Shown here piece by piece: positions 36,296-44,560 of a stretch of DNA of 64,000 nucleotides; position 1 is the stretch's first letter, and every line of letters starts with the position of its first letter. The notes under the pieces were generated by a model. The model had not been told where the DNA came from, ran no database searches, and was given only the letters and a program-made list of their open reading frames with translations. Source of the stretch: Allodiplogaster sudhausi (Eukaryota > Nematoda > Chromadorea > Rhabditida > Diplogasteridae); NCBI GenBank assembly GCA_945643635.1, contig CALZFC010000297.1, forward strand, positions 1 to 64,000, written 5' to 3'. Both the position numbers and the translations under genes were made by a program.

Positions 36296-36530
36296 CTTAG
36301 GAACATGAGGCGATGAATTCTTCTTTCGTTCTTGACGAACTGGCGTCGTTGCTCTGATAGCAGGTTCGTCCATGGCCTCAGCTCCTCATTCTGAGAGCAA
36401 GGGCTATACTTTTAATTCAAATTTTTTACATGCCTATATAGTTAAGCGGTATGTAAGAGATTTCTTACCTTCTTCAACACGTGGCACCTTGCACGCGGAT
36501 GGAGGAAGCTTGACCGGTTGATCCTAAATT
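36296..36530 (-). pseudogene. N-terminal exons of the SET gene, second copy
   Basis: MDEPAIRATTPVRQERKKN with SSPHVPKKK (36,290-36,373) parallels MDDPAGGDG / TPFRQERKRKVSEPDSSPHV at 27.68-27.75 kb. The upstream exon (DQPVKLPPSACKVPRVEE, 36,470-36,524) parallels the exon cut by the gypsy-like insertion. Here the acceptor ATTTAG before it is intact. The rest of the SET gene is missing; the NeSL-like fragment follows. Confidence 0.55.
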
Positions 36531-36637
36531 TAAATGTATATGAATAGAAGGTGAAAATATGCACACAATGTAATGCTCCTTTCGATATTGTTGTGGCATC
36601 TTAATAATTACATAATTACATAATTATTAAATAGTGA

Positions 36638-36954
36638 AGTGAGGCGGTGCAATCAGCTGCTCAAGGAGGAGAAGAAGAAGAAGAAGTTACGCGAGCCGGA
36701 GATCTTCTTCATCACTTACGGAGTTAAATTTCCTTTTATGTGAAACTACATTGCATGAAGAGATAAGAGTGAAGAGAGAAATAGCCTGGTAAAAAATGTT
36801 GTTCCAGGGCACCGCGATTAACCGGGCCACCGTGTTCAAGTACATCACCAAGTTCCTCGTAATGATGGGCTTCGATACTCCGATGCATTGCAATGAGGTG
36901 CGAAATAAGAGTTTGGGCGAATTCACTAAAGTGTCACATAATTTTTCACTTTCA
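36638..36954 (+). pseudogene. Tyrosine-recombinase-like fragment, copy D (left Polinton flank)
   Basis: Two exons match copy B/C: a Lys-rich exon RRCNQLLKEEKKKKKLREPE (36,638-36,720) and GTAINRATVFKYITKFLVM ending CNEVR (36,809-36,902). It is nearly identical to, and inverted relative to, 52,640-52,955 on the other side of the Polinton. It stops in the following intron exactly where the left inverted repeat starts. Confidence 0.6.
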
Positions 36955-37695
36955 CTTAACCAAGCGAAATTTTTCTAAGTCCAGAACTCCCGTTGAAATT
37001 TTCACCGGTTATTTTTCTAAGTCCGGAAAGTCCTGTTGAAATTTTTTCCATTATTTTTCTAAGTCCAGGATTCATTCCACCTCGTTCTTGACCTGTGGAA
37101 ATATCACAAGTCCAGGATCCCGACCGGATCCGAACCTGGGTCGCTTGCGTCGTAAGTCCCTGCGTTACCAATCGGCCATTCGTCCATCATACCAACTGGC
37201 ATGCGAAGATGTAGACATTCGTATGGAAGTGATCATACATCAGAGATCAAACTTCATTCACCGGAGGGGGGATATTGCCATTTCTGCTAGTCGAAATATC
37301 ACAAGTCCCGAACACTGAGAGGAATCGAACCTGAGCCGCTTGCGTCGTATGTAGTATCGTTACCAATGGGCTATTCGGTCATCATACCAACTTGCAAGTG
37401 AAGATGTAGACATTCGTGTGGAATGTGATCATAAATCACATGATCACAGATTATCCCCAGGGAGGGGGGTAATATTTTTCAGCCAGTGGAAATATCACAA
37501 GTCCGGAATAAATACAACAATTGATATTGACCCAAGAAGGAATCGAACCTGGACCTTAAGATTTGAAAACAAACTCACTACCAATGAGCCAATCGGCCGT
37601 CATACCATCTCACAACTGAATATGTAGACATGCAAACGTGTATGTGGTAGTGATACATATATTCACTAGTCCAAAACTCCTCGTGAATAATTCAC
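36955..37695 (+). repeat. Left terminal inverted repeat of the Polinton
   Basis: Starts CTTAACCAAGCG and ends ...GTGAATAATTCAC. It matches the right repeat in inverse orientation with scattered substitutions and small indels. Three tRNA-like modules lie on the minus strand, with B-box cores near 37,126-37,137, 37,321-37,331 and 37,539-37,550. The motif gacttgtgatatttccac recurs between modules. Short open frames here are not genes. Confidence 0.92.
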
Positions 37696-37786
37696 CCTTG
37701 TATTATTTTCCAAAACATATTCCATTATTGGTCTGTCGTAATATTACAAGCTCATTACATTTTTTATCATATTCAATATATAACAA

Positions 37787-38300
37787 TCACGATGAGGCAC
37801 AATTCTCGAGAACAGATTTTTCACGAATATTATTGAGGGTGACATTGTGAAACACTGCAGATTGGATTCTCTGGTTGGCGACGATACAAGAATTGCAGAG
37901 ACGAATATTCGTCATGTTGTTCGTCGTAGTGTCATTAAGCCTTGCACAAACATTACAAACGGCAATGACGATGAATCGGTGGCTTTTCAAGAGGTGTCCG
38001 TGGTTGCTTACATGTGATGGACGTTGGAAGGCATCAACTAGTTCCTTGAAGCTCTTCTGCAAATTTATAACAAATGGTGAAATTGCAAGAGCACGAGTAA
38101 AGTATACCTTTGCCTTAGGTTCATCCTTTGTAGTCGCATTAAACCTTCGTTTGCGTTCACGAAGCTGAAAATGAATGATATATAGAAAATATTCAAAAAC
38201 ACGCAATTTTAAACAAAACCTTTTCTTTACGCGAAGTCTTGGACTGCGAGGAAATGGAAGACGAAGAAGATGAAGATGAAGAAGACTGGGAACGAACCAT
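37787..38300 (-). CDS. Uncharacterised Polinton protein with CxxC pairs, two exons
   Basis: Exon 1 (38,220-38,300) starts MVRSQ, followed by a Ser run and the basic SKTSRKEK. A 55-nt intron with donor GTTTTG and acceptor TTTTCAG leads in frame to exon 2 (37,787-38,164), RERKRRFNATTKDE..., giving about 152 residues. Exon 2 contains CNVCARLN and, 13 residues on, CNSC, a possible zinc-binding pair. The basic Ser-rich start suggests nuclear localisation or nucleic-acid binding. It is the last gene before the left inverted repeat. Exon 1 overlaps the 3' end of the zinc-finger gene in another frame. Function unknown. Confidence 0.55.
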
Positions 38301-38664
38301 TTGACCTGATTGAATTGTTCAAGTAATGACTGCCGCAGTCGTCAAAGGGGCGGAACTGGACATAGACATTATCAGATTCGTCTGTGAGAAGTTGAATAGT
38401 ACCAAGGGGTCGAATGTAACGTGCATGACGTGGCTGATAAATTTCCTCACCACTGTGTGCACGCTTAATGTGTCGACGCAGATTAAAACCAGTCGAGAAT
38501 ACATTTCCGCAATCTTCACAGTTAAAAGCCTTTTTCTCGATATTGGATTCTACAGAAGGAACATGCATAGTTTCAGCAATGTTCTTTCCTTTAGATTCAA
38601 TGGTTGTACTAGTTGCAGCAGGTGCAGAAACAGGAGAGGCTGCCTTTCGATCACCAGCAGTCAT
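38227..38664 (-). CDS. C2H2 zinc-finger protein
   Basis: About 145 residues from ATG at 38,664 (MTAGDRKAAS). One classical C2H2 finger is visible at residues ~50-72: FNCEDCGNVFSTGFNLRRH, then a second His. Upstream is a Ser/Ala/Thr-rich region; downstream is HARYIRPLGTIQLLTDESD, without a known domain. The start codon lies 2 bp after the stop of the protease gene, so the two are probably co-expressed. The last ~75 bp overlap exon 1 of the neighbour, and the hydrophobic tail (FFIFIFFVFHFL) may be read-through of that overlap rather than real protein. A role as DNA-binding or regulatory protein of the element is inference. Confidence 0.6.
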   Translation of the reverse strand: MTAGDRKAASPVSAPAATSTTIESKGKNIAETMHVPSVESNIEKKAFNCEDCGNVFSTGFNLRRHIKRAHSGEEIYQPRHARYIRPLGTIQLLTDESDNVYVQFRPFDDCGSHYLNNSIRSNGSFPVFFIFIFFVFHFLAVQDFA

Positions 38665-38668
38665 CGTG

Positions 38669-39175
38669 TCAAAATGAAACAATGACTTTGGAAAGGGGGG
38701 CTTTTATACACTGCCTAAGGTGAGTCATAAACCAGCGAATAACTATTTCGTCATTCATGACATAATGACGTGTACTAAAATATTTCGCAATAATGCCCAT
38801 TTTATTTCCACGACAACGTAAATAAAGAAAGAATAGACAGTAGTGACCACAAACTACACTAGTTGTACTTTGAACCCTATGAGGAAAATATTGAACATGT
38901 GAAAATTGTTCAAGCCATTTGGCAAGCAGTTCTGGGGGCTTACTTGCTGTTGAATCATAGTATTCAGCAGAATTAGTAGCGTTTACATATACGGCAACCC
39001 AGTGTTGACCTGTACTATTAGAATCTCCTGTATTCCAAACAATACACAACGGTCTACGTTCTGGTAGGACAAGTTTTGTATCACAAGGGAAACTACCAAG
39101 ATAATAGACACGTGTTGTATAACAAGTTTCCAAGAAATTATTTATTTCTACATTTGTTAATGGGAAAATATTCAT
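38669..39175 (-). CDS. PRO: Adenain-like maturation cysteine protease
   Basis: 168 residues from MNIFPLTNVEINNFLE. The catalytic arrangement of the adenovirus/Ulp1-type protease (clan CE) is visible: His in GQHWVAVYV, an acidic residue in YYDSTAS, and Gln/Cys in QSTTSVVCGHYCLFF. In Polintons this enzyme is thought to cleave capsid precursors. The frame is open and the key residues are present. The same frame extends upstream without a stop to 39,307, directly behind a good 3' splice site, so a longer form fused to the preceding gene is possible. The stop is 2 bp from the zinc-finger gene's ATG. Confidence 0.9.
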   Translation of the reverse strand: MNIFPLTNVEINNFLETCYTTRVYYLGSFPCDTKLVLPERRPLCIVWNTGDSNSTGQHWVAVYVNATNSAEYYDSTASKPPELLAKWLEQFSHVQYFPHRVQSTTSVVCGHYCLFFLYLRCRGNKMGIIAKYFSTRHYVMNDEIVIRWFMTHLRQCIKAPLSKVIVSF

Positions 39176-39197
39176 TGCGCGAGAATATGATATACAA

Positions 39198-39638
39198 TCA
39201 AATTTCAACTGCAAGCAGCTCAATTGGAAAAAGATTTCCGTTGGATGCCGATACCAGCGCAGCTTCATCGCGCGCACTTGGACACCATGTTGGCACGAAA
39301 AATAATCCTGAACAATATTTATAATTATCAGATAAATGATAAATAAATATTCTAACCTTTAGCCAAACCTTGACAGGTCTCACACCCAATGTACTGTGAT
39401 GACCTTCCACTGTCAATCTGACAGTGATTCGAGTAGAAGCGTTGGTGCCGGGGACGATGCGAGCACGCTCCAAAAGGAAATTGTTGAGGCCAAGATGAGA
39501 GGTAAATATGCGGTGTCTTCGTAGTGTGCTATCAATGGTGTCAATTTCCGCGGCGGACAAAACGGTATCCTCCTCGATTCGAATGCCACTAGTAAAGTAG
39601 ATGAAGACGGAGAGTGGAACGCGACTCGGAAGAACCAT
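39198..39638 (-). CDS. Uncharacterised Polinton protein, possibly spliced to the protease
   Basis: 146 residues unspliced, beginning MVLPSRVPLSVFIYF. The ATG overlaps the stop of the capsid gene (TAATG at 39,636-39,640). The first 94 residues look like a folded domain (IEEDTVLSAAEIDTIDSTLR...). After VKVWLK comes GTTAGA, and 49 nt later TTGTTCAG at 39,308-39,356 looks like a nematode-type intron. Removing it keeps the frame and joins 44 open codons to the protease start. Either a small separate protein or an N-terminal extension of the protease is therefore possible. I do not recognise the family. Confidence 0.5.
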   Translation of the reverse strand: MVLPSRVPLSVFIYFTSGIRIEEDTVLSAAEIDTIDSTLRRHRIFTSHLGLNNFLLERARIVPGTNASTRITVRLTVEGHHSTLGVRPVKVWLKVRIFIYHLSDNYKYCSGLFFVPTWCPSARDEAALVSASNGNLFPIELLAVEI

Positions 39639-40830
39639 TATGCCTGTTGATCATTAAAAACGTTACGAAAGTGATCAATTTGGTAAAGACCATCATATTC
39701 TGCATAAATCACGAGTTGAAGACCATTGTCGGGTGTTTTATCGGAAAAACGCATCGATAATTGTGTTGTTCCACTACGCACTAGTTCAAAGTCTGCGTTA
39801 GTGTCCGTTGATGAAAGATTAAATGCAAATAAAGAAAAGCCTTTCTTGTACATTTTGTATCCTATTGCCAAGTCACGATTTTCACCAACAGCACCAATGT
39901 TCTCGTAAAACATGACAAATGCTTCAGCAAAAGAATTAGTTTTGAAATTTATCTTTTGTGGTTGTGCAGGAAAAGTTACACCACCAGCATCTATACATAC
40001 TTCCGAAATGTTAAAGCTTTGGAAATTAAAGAGGGAATGTGAAACACTACCCTCATAGGCATGTTGGTCTATACAGCCAATAATAATTCGGCGAGGAATT
40101 AAATCTGTAAAGATTGTAGAGAAGGGAAAATCAAAGCGACCACCCGGTACCGAGACAACGCGTACTCTGGTACGTCGATAAGGATATCGTGCAGGATAGG
40201 ATAGGAGGGTTTGTTCAAGGGCAAGATTAACAGAACTGATCACATCAACAGCACGAATAAGAAGTTTCATAGAGACGACCTCAATTTTTGCAACGTTAGG
40301 CGCTGCATCATGACTTTCAAGAACAACTCGCCCGTTGAAGAAATTGCGTCTAATCTACTCTTATATCCCTTATTATCTGCACTGTCAAGACCAACATCAT
40401 TGTCTTCAAAGTAACCAGCCGCTTGAAGTATTCCAAACTTTCGATCTGTACTATGTGTCAAAAGCGTCTCGAGGTACGCCTTGTATGCATACTGACTACA
40501 TTCGAATATTTGTTGGTTATTGATTTGCAAGTTGACTTGATCAAAAAAGGTTCCACCAATATAGTTTATTAATGCATACTTGGACACTTTTGTGGCATCA
40601 TTATGAACAAGCTTTAGTTTAAACGCAATGTAACACTTGCTAACCTGCAAGAAATGTCTCGAGTCAACAATGTTAAAAGTAAAAGGTCCAGTGTTGTTAA
40701 TAGGTGTGCTTGTTGGAATTGAAAGCCATCGCGCAGAATCAAAGGCAACTGGTGTTGAAGGAATGTCAAATAGGGAAAGTTCACTACGTGTTGAGGGTGG
40801 TGATTTGGGATCTATTAGTTTACCAACCAT
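39638..40830 (-). pseudogene. MCP: Major capsid protein (double jelly-roll), split
   Basis: The N-terminal frame (40,267-40,830, 187 aa) has GGTFFDQVNLQINNQQ and YAYKAYLETLL, typical of the Polinton/adintovirus hexon-type protein. The C-terminal frame (39,638-40,270, 210 aa) has the second-half hallmarks PARYPYRRTRVRVVSVPGG and IPRRIIIGCIDQHAYEGS. The two halves are in different frames and meet between about 40,267 and 40,345. By comparison with the family, a block of roughly 35-40 residues at the end of the first half also appears missing. One ancestral gene broken by a small deletion is the simplest reading. The ATG overlaps the stop of the core-protein gene (TAATG at 40,828-40,832). Confidence 0.85.
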
Positions 40831-41327
40831 TAGGTAAATATATCACTGGGAAATTTGGGAACAACAGGTCGCGACCGACGTTTTCGAACAACTGAATGAC
40901 GTCTCTTTCTAGATGTCTTTCTTTTAGGTTTACGTTTCTTTGCCTTTTTCTTTTGTGTCTTTCTTTTCTTTGAAATTTGTCGGCGGACACGAGAACCAGT
41001 ACCACCTTGCAATGCAGAAGTAGCTCGATTAACGAGGGAACGATATGCTTGAGGTCCATGTACACGAAAACTTTCTTCTAATGGTTTTCCGGAAGAAACG
41101 TCGTCGACGACGTTGGCACTAGCGTTAAGTGCTTCAGTGAGGATTGATCGTCCGGCGCTACGAGTAAGCGGCAAAATGAAGTTAAAGAGTTTCGAGAGGA
41201 CACCACCAACGCCACTACCACCACGCTGATAAGGAATACCACGGAAACCACTGCCACTTTGGCGTGCTTGTTCCAAGAAGACGGCATGCCAGTCAATTTA
41301 ATTATCGGGGTCATAAGTGACATGCAT
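40830..41327 (-). pseudogene. Basic core protein (adenovirus pX/pVII-like position), early stop
   Basis: The open part (from 41,276) contains GSGFRGIPYQRGGSGVGGVL, a common Polinton motif of Gly and hydrophobic residues, followed by a strongly basic tail (KKRKTQKKKAKKRKPKRKTS) suited to packaging DNA. The likely original ATG at 41,325-41,327 opens nine codons, then TAA at 41,298-41,300. The frame continues open after it, in agreement with the N-terminal form seen in related elements. The gene is therefore probably inactivated by a single nonsense change, unless translation starts internally at a non-ATG codon. Its stop overlaps the capsid ATG. Confidence 0.65.
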
Positions 41328-41335
41328 TTTTATTA

Positions 41336-42145
41336 TTATTGCAATCGGAAGGCGTGGCGACGTGAACGAAAGTGAAGTTGAATGCAAACGGTGCCTGAAT
41401 GAAAGTTAACAACCTCGTCCTGATCGTTTTTTATACTAATGTGAATCGAGTCAACGTATCGAGATTTTATTGGAAGGTATTGTGGGCGGAAAAAGGCAGA
41501 ATAAACATTGTCAACAGGACTTCCTTCAACCGTAAGCACTTTAAGTAGTGGACTAAGAACGTTGGAAACAATTTGGTTTTCGATTATATTCGTGTAAATG
41601 TAAAATATATCTTTTGCAACATGTACGGAATGTTTTCCGACATATTGTCCATCTGAATAGCCAACAAGTCTTGTTGCCAGACCAAGTAAATAGGCAATTT
41701 TCTTCGACATGCTAACTGCGTAAACATCTTCAGGTTGTGTGATGGTACACTTTCGTGTAATGCTATTGTATGTTATAAAGTCATTGGTAATATCTTTCTT
41801 AGTTGTAAGGTTGTATGAGGTGGCTACTTCCACATTAATCAAAGAAATTAAATCGTCAACCTTTTCGTATGAATTCGGGGGGATGGTTACGACTGTACAA
41901 ATACTTTCCCCCTTGTTTGTCTTATCAAAATACTCTAGAATAATATTGTTCTCGTTAAAGTCGTCCTTTTCTTGTTTTGTAGTAATTCTGTCATATGTAT
42001 TGGGGTAAATAATTTCGGTCATTGCAACCTCATAGTCTGATTTAAAATGCAAAGGTGCAGGAAGACGAATACGAAAATCACCAATTTTATCACCTTCATG
42101 TGTATTGCTAATCAAGTAAACATAAAAGTCATCATTGTTATTCAT
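41336..42145 (-). CDS. Penton-like minor capsid protein (single jelly-roll)
   Basis: 269 residues, intact. The N-terminal pattern (FYVYLISNTH, then FRIRLPAPLHF and YEVAMTEIIYPNTYD) and the C-terminal FYIYTNIIENQIVSNVLSPL and VCIQLHFRSRR are the hallmarks of the Polinton minor capsid protein that occupies vertices. No catalytic motif. It lies between the membrane-protein gene, whose stop is 2 bp upstream of its ATG, and the core-protein gene. Codons are AT-rich like the rest of the capsid module. Confidence 0.85.
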   Translation of the reverse strand: MNNNDDFYVYLISNTHEGDKIGDFRIRLPAPLHFKSDYEVAMTEIIYPNTYDRITTKQEKDDFNENNIILEYFDKTNKGESICTVVTIPPNSYEKVDDLISLINVEVATSYNLTTKKDITNDFITYNSITRKCTITQPEDVYAVSMSKKIAYLLGLATRLVGYSDGQYVGKHSVHVAKDIFYIYTNIIENQIVSNVLSPLLKVLTVEGSPVDNVYSAFFRPQYLPIKSRYVDSIHISIKNDQDEVVNFHSGTVCIQLHFRSRRHAFRLQ

Positions 42146-42147
42146 AT

Positions 42148-42417
42148 TTAGACGGATGGATGTGTGTTATAACGTCGGCTTGGAATGGTCGGGGAAGGAA
42201 GAAGATATCCAATACAAGAGGAAAGTGTTACAATCCAAAGTTTATTGTCGTCGTTACGTGTGCCAAAAGTTAGATTATATATCGACACTAGAACAACTGT
42301 ATAAATAAGTATTACTTGTGCAATGTAGACAAACAGTGCACGTGAACACGACACTTCACCACAATGCCACGAAGCACTTCTCGTTTCCTCAGGGGCGGGT
42401 GACAACTTTTCTAGCAT
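42148..42417 (-). CDS. Small membrane protein of the Polinton
   Basis: 89 residues from MLEKLSPAPEE. A hydrophobic segment (ALFVYIAQVILIYTVVLVSI, residues ~28-47) is followed by NLTF and a second hydrophobic stretch (LWIVTLSSCIGYLLPSP). Short proteins ending in a GYL.P.P motif are common next to capsid genes in Polintons and adintoviruses; their role is unknown. The first ~29 bp overlap the 3' end of the integrase gene in another frame. Confidence 0.65.
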   Translation of the reverse strand: MLEKLSPAPEETRSASWHCGEVSCSRALFVYIAQVILIYTVVLVSIYNLTFGTRNDDNKLWIVTLSSCIGYLLPSPTIPSRRYNTHPSV

Positions 42418-43477
42418 GTTTTGCATCGATCCAAGAATCAAATGACGGTGGGTAACCAAGCCAACGTACTAATATTTCCTTCTTGCCCGATCGTGTTCTT
42501 CTTGCAAGTACACGTTCAATTTTATACTCGTCGTCGGGCGAAGAAACGTGTGATACGAGTTCACGCTCGTAGACAATACTATCAATTTCCTCACCGTTCA
42601 AATCTTCAATAATGTACGCTGGTGGGTCCTTGAACAGACACTTTTTTATGCGGAATATTTCCAGTGTAAAAGTATTCTTATATCCCTTTGTAAAAGCACC
42701 GCGAAGACGAGAAAGACGCACAGTATCGCCTGGTGCATAGCGATGCTTGGCCATGAGTTGTTTTTCCTCTGCATAAAGGGTTTGCCAAACAAATTCTGCA
42801 TTTGTTGCATTTACGGACGAGGGTGCAATGCCACCAATAGAAGAAATTGGTGAATCGTTTAGTGCTTTGGTAGCATCTTGTAAAACATCCAGCCAGCGAT
42901 ATGTATTATGTTCGGAAAAATAACGGTATAGTCTTGTCTTTAGTCTACGTATTGTATTTTCTGCAAGTGCACACTTTACATTATGGTTCTTTGGAATACG
43001 ATGTTCAATTTCGTTTTGTGATAACAAACGTTTAAAGTTAGAATTTAAAAATTCTTTCCCTGCATCAGTATAAAGACGAAAAGGGGACCGTCCAGAAGTT
43101 TTAATTATACGTTCGTAAGCCTTTGTTGTTTCAGCACCACTTTTATTTAAAAGAGGTTCGCACATTACAAATCGAGATAGGACATCAACTACAACAAGAA
43201 TGCAAGTATAGCCAGAATTGTGACGCTTAAAGTCGGCCATTATGGCAAGATCTGCTTGGTGGTCGCTATCAATCCATGTACACTGTGTCTTACTTGTTTT
43301 TATTCGATTCAATCTGGGAAAATGGGTAGTATATGTAGACTGTTTATGTAGAAACGCTTTAACGTCTCCAAGTTTAACTTTTAATCCTTTCTTTCGGGCA
43401 GCTTCATAAAGACGACGAACACCGCTGTATCCGCCATAGCTACTAATGTCGGTATAAATTTTTTCTAGTTCTTCCAT
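42389..43477 (-). CDS. INT: Polinton integrase with C-terminal chromodomain
   Basis: 362 residues from MEELEKIYTDISSYGGYSG. The N-terminal helical region is followed by the retrovirus-type catalytic core: Asp in WIDSDHQADLAIM, Asp in LYTDAGKEFL, and Glu in CALAENTIRRLK, with conserved spacing (DDE). The C-terminus contains a chromodomain (YKIERVLARRTRSGKKEILV, then RWLGYPPSFDSW), which in other integrases directs insertion to modified histones. All catalytic residues are present and the frame is open, so this is one of the best preserved genes. Upstream in-frame codons to 43,558 contain no better ATG. Confidence 0.92.
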   Translation of the reverse strand: MEELEKIYTDISSYGGYSGVRRLYEAARKKGLKVKLGDVKAFLHKQSTYTTHFPRLNRIKTSKTQCTWIDSDHQADLAIMADFKRHNSGYTCILVVVDVLSRFVMCEPLLNKSGAETTKAYERIIKTSGRSPFRLYTDAGKEFLNSNFKRLLSQNEIEHRIPKNHNVKCALAENTIRRLKTRLYRYFSEHNTYRWLDVLQDATKALNDSPISSIGGIAPSSVNATNAEFVWQTLYAEEKQLMAKHRYAPGDTVRLSRLRGAFTKGYKNTFTLEIFRIKKCLFKDPPAYIIEDLNGEEIDSIVYERELVSHVSSPDDEYKIERVLARRTRSGKKEILVRWLGYPPSFDSWIDAKHARKVVTRP

Positions 43478-43581
43478 TGTATTGCGTTGGCCAAAGGGTA
43501 ACTGCAAAGTGGTGCCACGAAACTCGACAAGGTCCGCACGGGCACTATTACCCAACATTAAAGGTGAAAACTTGGTTCTCT

Positions 43582-44232
43582 TTAGGGCTGCCCCAAATTC
43601 TTTCGCGCCTTGAACCGGATCAGAACGTGTACGCCACTGACGGAAAAGTCTTCAATCAGTGAAGCTATATCGTACTCGTTTTGTCCAAGTGTAATCTTGT
43701 CTTTAACAACTGGGAATTCTGTGGAATTTGCAATTAAATGATTGACAAGTGTTGCAGCCTTTCTCTTAAGTGTATCATTTGAAAATTGAAGTGTCTTTAA
43801 GAAATTTTGTTCTGGTTGCGATGTCTGAGCTATTGAAGTCGTCTGTGGTTGAACATTTTGAGTTCCATTTGGTTGAACAACTTGTTTTACAGGCTGCACA
43901 GGAACAGGAGGTTGAGGAACGTCTATAGATTTTTTTACAATGGGAATGGCAGTTTGAAAACTATGTTCTGAACTAGCTTTATCATCTTCACCTTGCCATG
44001 CAACATTTGTTTCAGGTCCTTCAGTATTTCCATGCACGTATTGTGTAAGACGCTGTAGCAATGCACGATATCTATGCATCTTTTCTTCAGCATCAAGAAT
44101 ACATGAAGGTGCAAGAAGTGTATTCAATTCATTTTCAATACGTTGAATAAAGTTTGGTTGTTGTTGTTGTTGTTGCAACATATTTGCAAGACGATCTTCA
44201 GAAACGAGCAATAATTTGTTAAATGAAGGCAT
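43582..44232 (-). CDS. Uncharacterised Polinton protein, Gln/Pro-rich
   Basis: 216 residues from MPSFNKLLLVSEDRL. A poly-Gln run sits at residues ~20-26, a Pro/Gln/Val-rich linker (QPPVPVQPVKQVVQP) in the middle, and a folded-looking C-terminus (LNHLIANS-like helix, then KDKITLGQNEYDIASLIEDF). Related Polintons have a protein of this size starting with the KMxLV-type motif at this position; function unknown. The start overlaps the end of the preceding gene by about 14 bp in another frame, and the stop lies ~105 bp before the integrase ATG. Confidence 0.7.
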   Translation of the reverse strand: MPSFNKLLLVSEDRLANMLQQQQQQPNFIQRIENELNTLLAPSCILDAEEKMHRYRALLQRLTQYVHGNTEGPETNVAWQGEDDKASSEHSFQTAIPIVKKSIDVPQPPVPVQPVKQVVQPNGTQNVQPQTTSIAQTSQPEQNFLKTLQFSNDTLKRKAATLVNHLIANSTEFPVVKDKITLGQNEYDIASLIEDFSVSGVHVLIRFKARKNLGQP

Positions 44233-44560
44233 TGGATAGAAAGTTTGCGGCAACACCAGCAATTACAGGAATTAAAGGTGCAAAAAATCCTGTGCCCGCC
44301 TGAATTATATGCTGTTTTGCCAAGGGGACCGTTCGGGTATATGCAATACGTCGAATGTGTGCCACGTAAGGCTTTAACTTCTTCTTTTGTGTCTTGGGTA
44401 TATAGGCCGCACCGTGAAGAATATTACAAAGTGCCTCGACAATACAAATGATTGTGTTAGCATCCACCTCATTAACATGACTTTCAAAATCTTTTGTTGA
44501 TGCAAGAGAAGAAATCTTTTTTAAAACGTCCTTGTCCCACACAGCTTTTGCAGGATTCAT
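44219..44560 (-). CDS. Uncharacterised small Polinton protein
   Basis: 113 residues from MNPAKAVWDKDVLKKI. Helical and mostly basic, with IICIVEALCNILHGAAYIP and, at the C-terminus, a hydrophobic GFFAPLIPVIAGVAANFLS segment that could insert into membranes. Small proteins ending in GGF-type hydrophobic tails are common beside the ATPase in Polintons. The ATG overlaps the ATPase stop (ATGA at 44,557-44,560), suggesting coupled translation or a polycistronic message. Confidence 0.7.
   Translation of the reverse strand: MNPAKAVWDKDVLKKISSLASTKDFESHVNEVDANTIICIVEALCNILHGAAYIPKTQKKKLKPYVAHIRRIAYTRTVPLAKQHIIQAGTGFFAPLIPVIAGVAANFLSNAFI

Noticed and set aside
42389..43477. Integrase as part of a separate retrotransposon nested in the Polinton
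   Set aside because: No LTRs, reverse transcriptase or target duplication around it; same strand and codon style as neighbouring Polinton genes.
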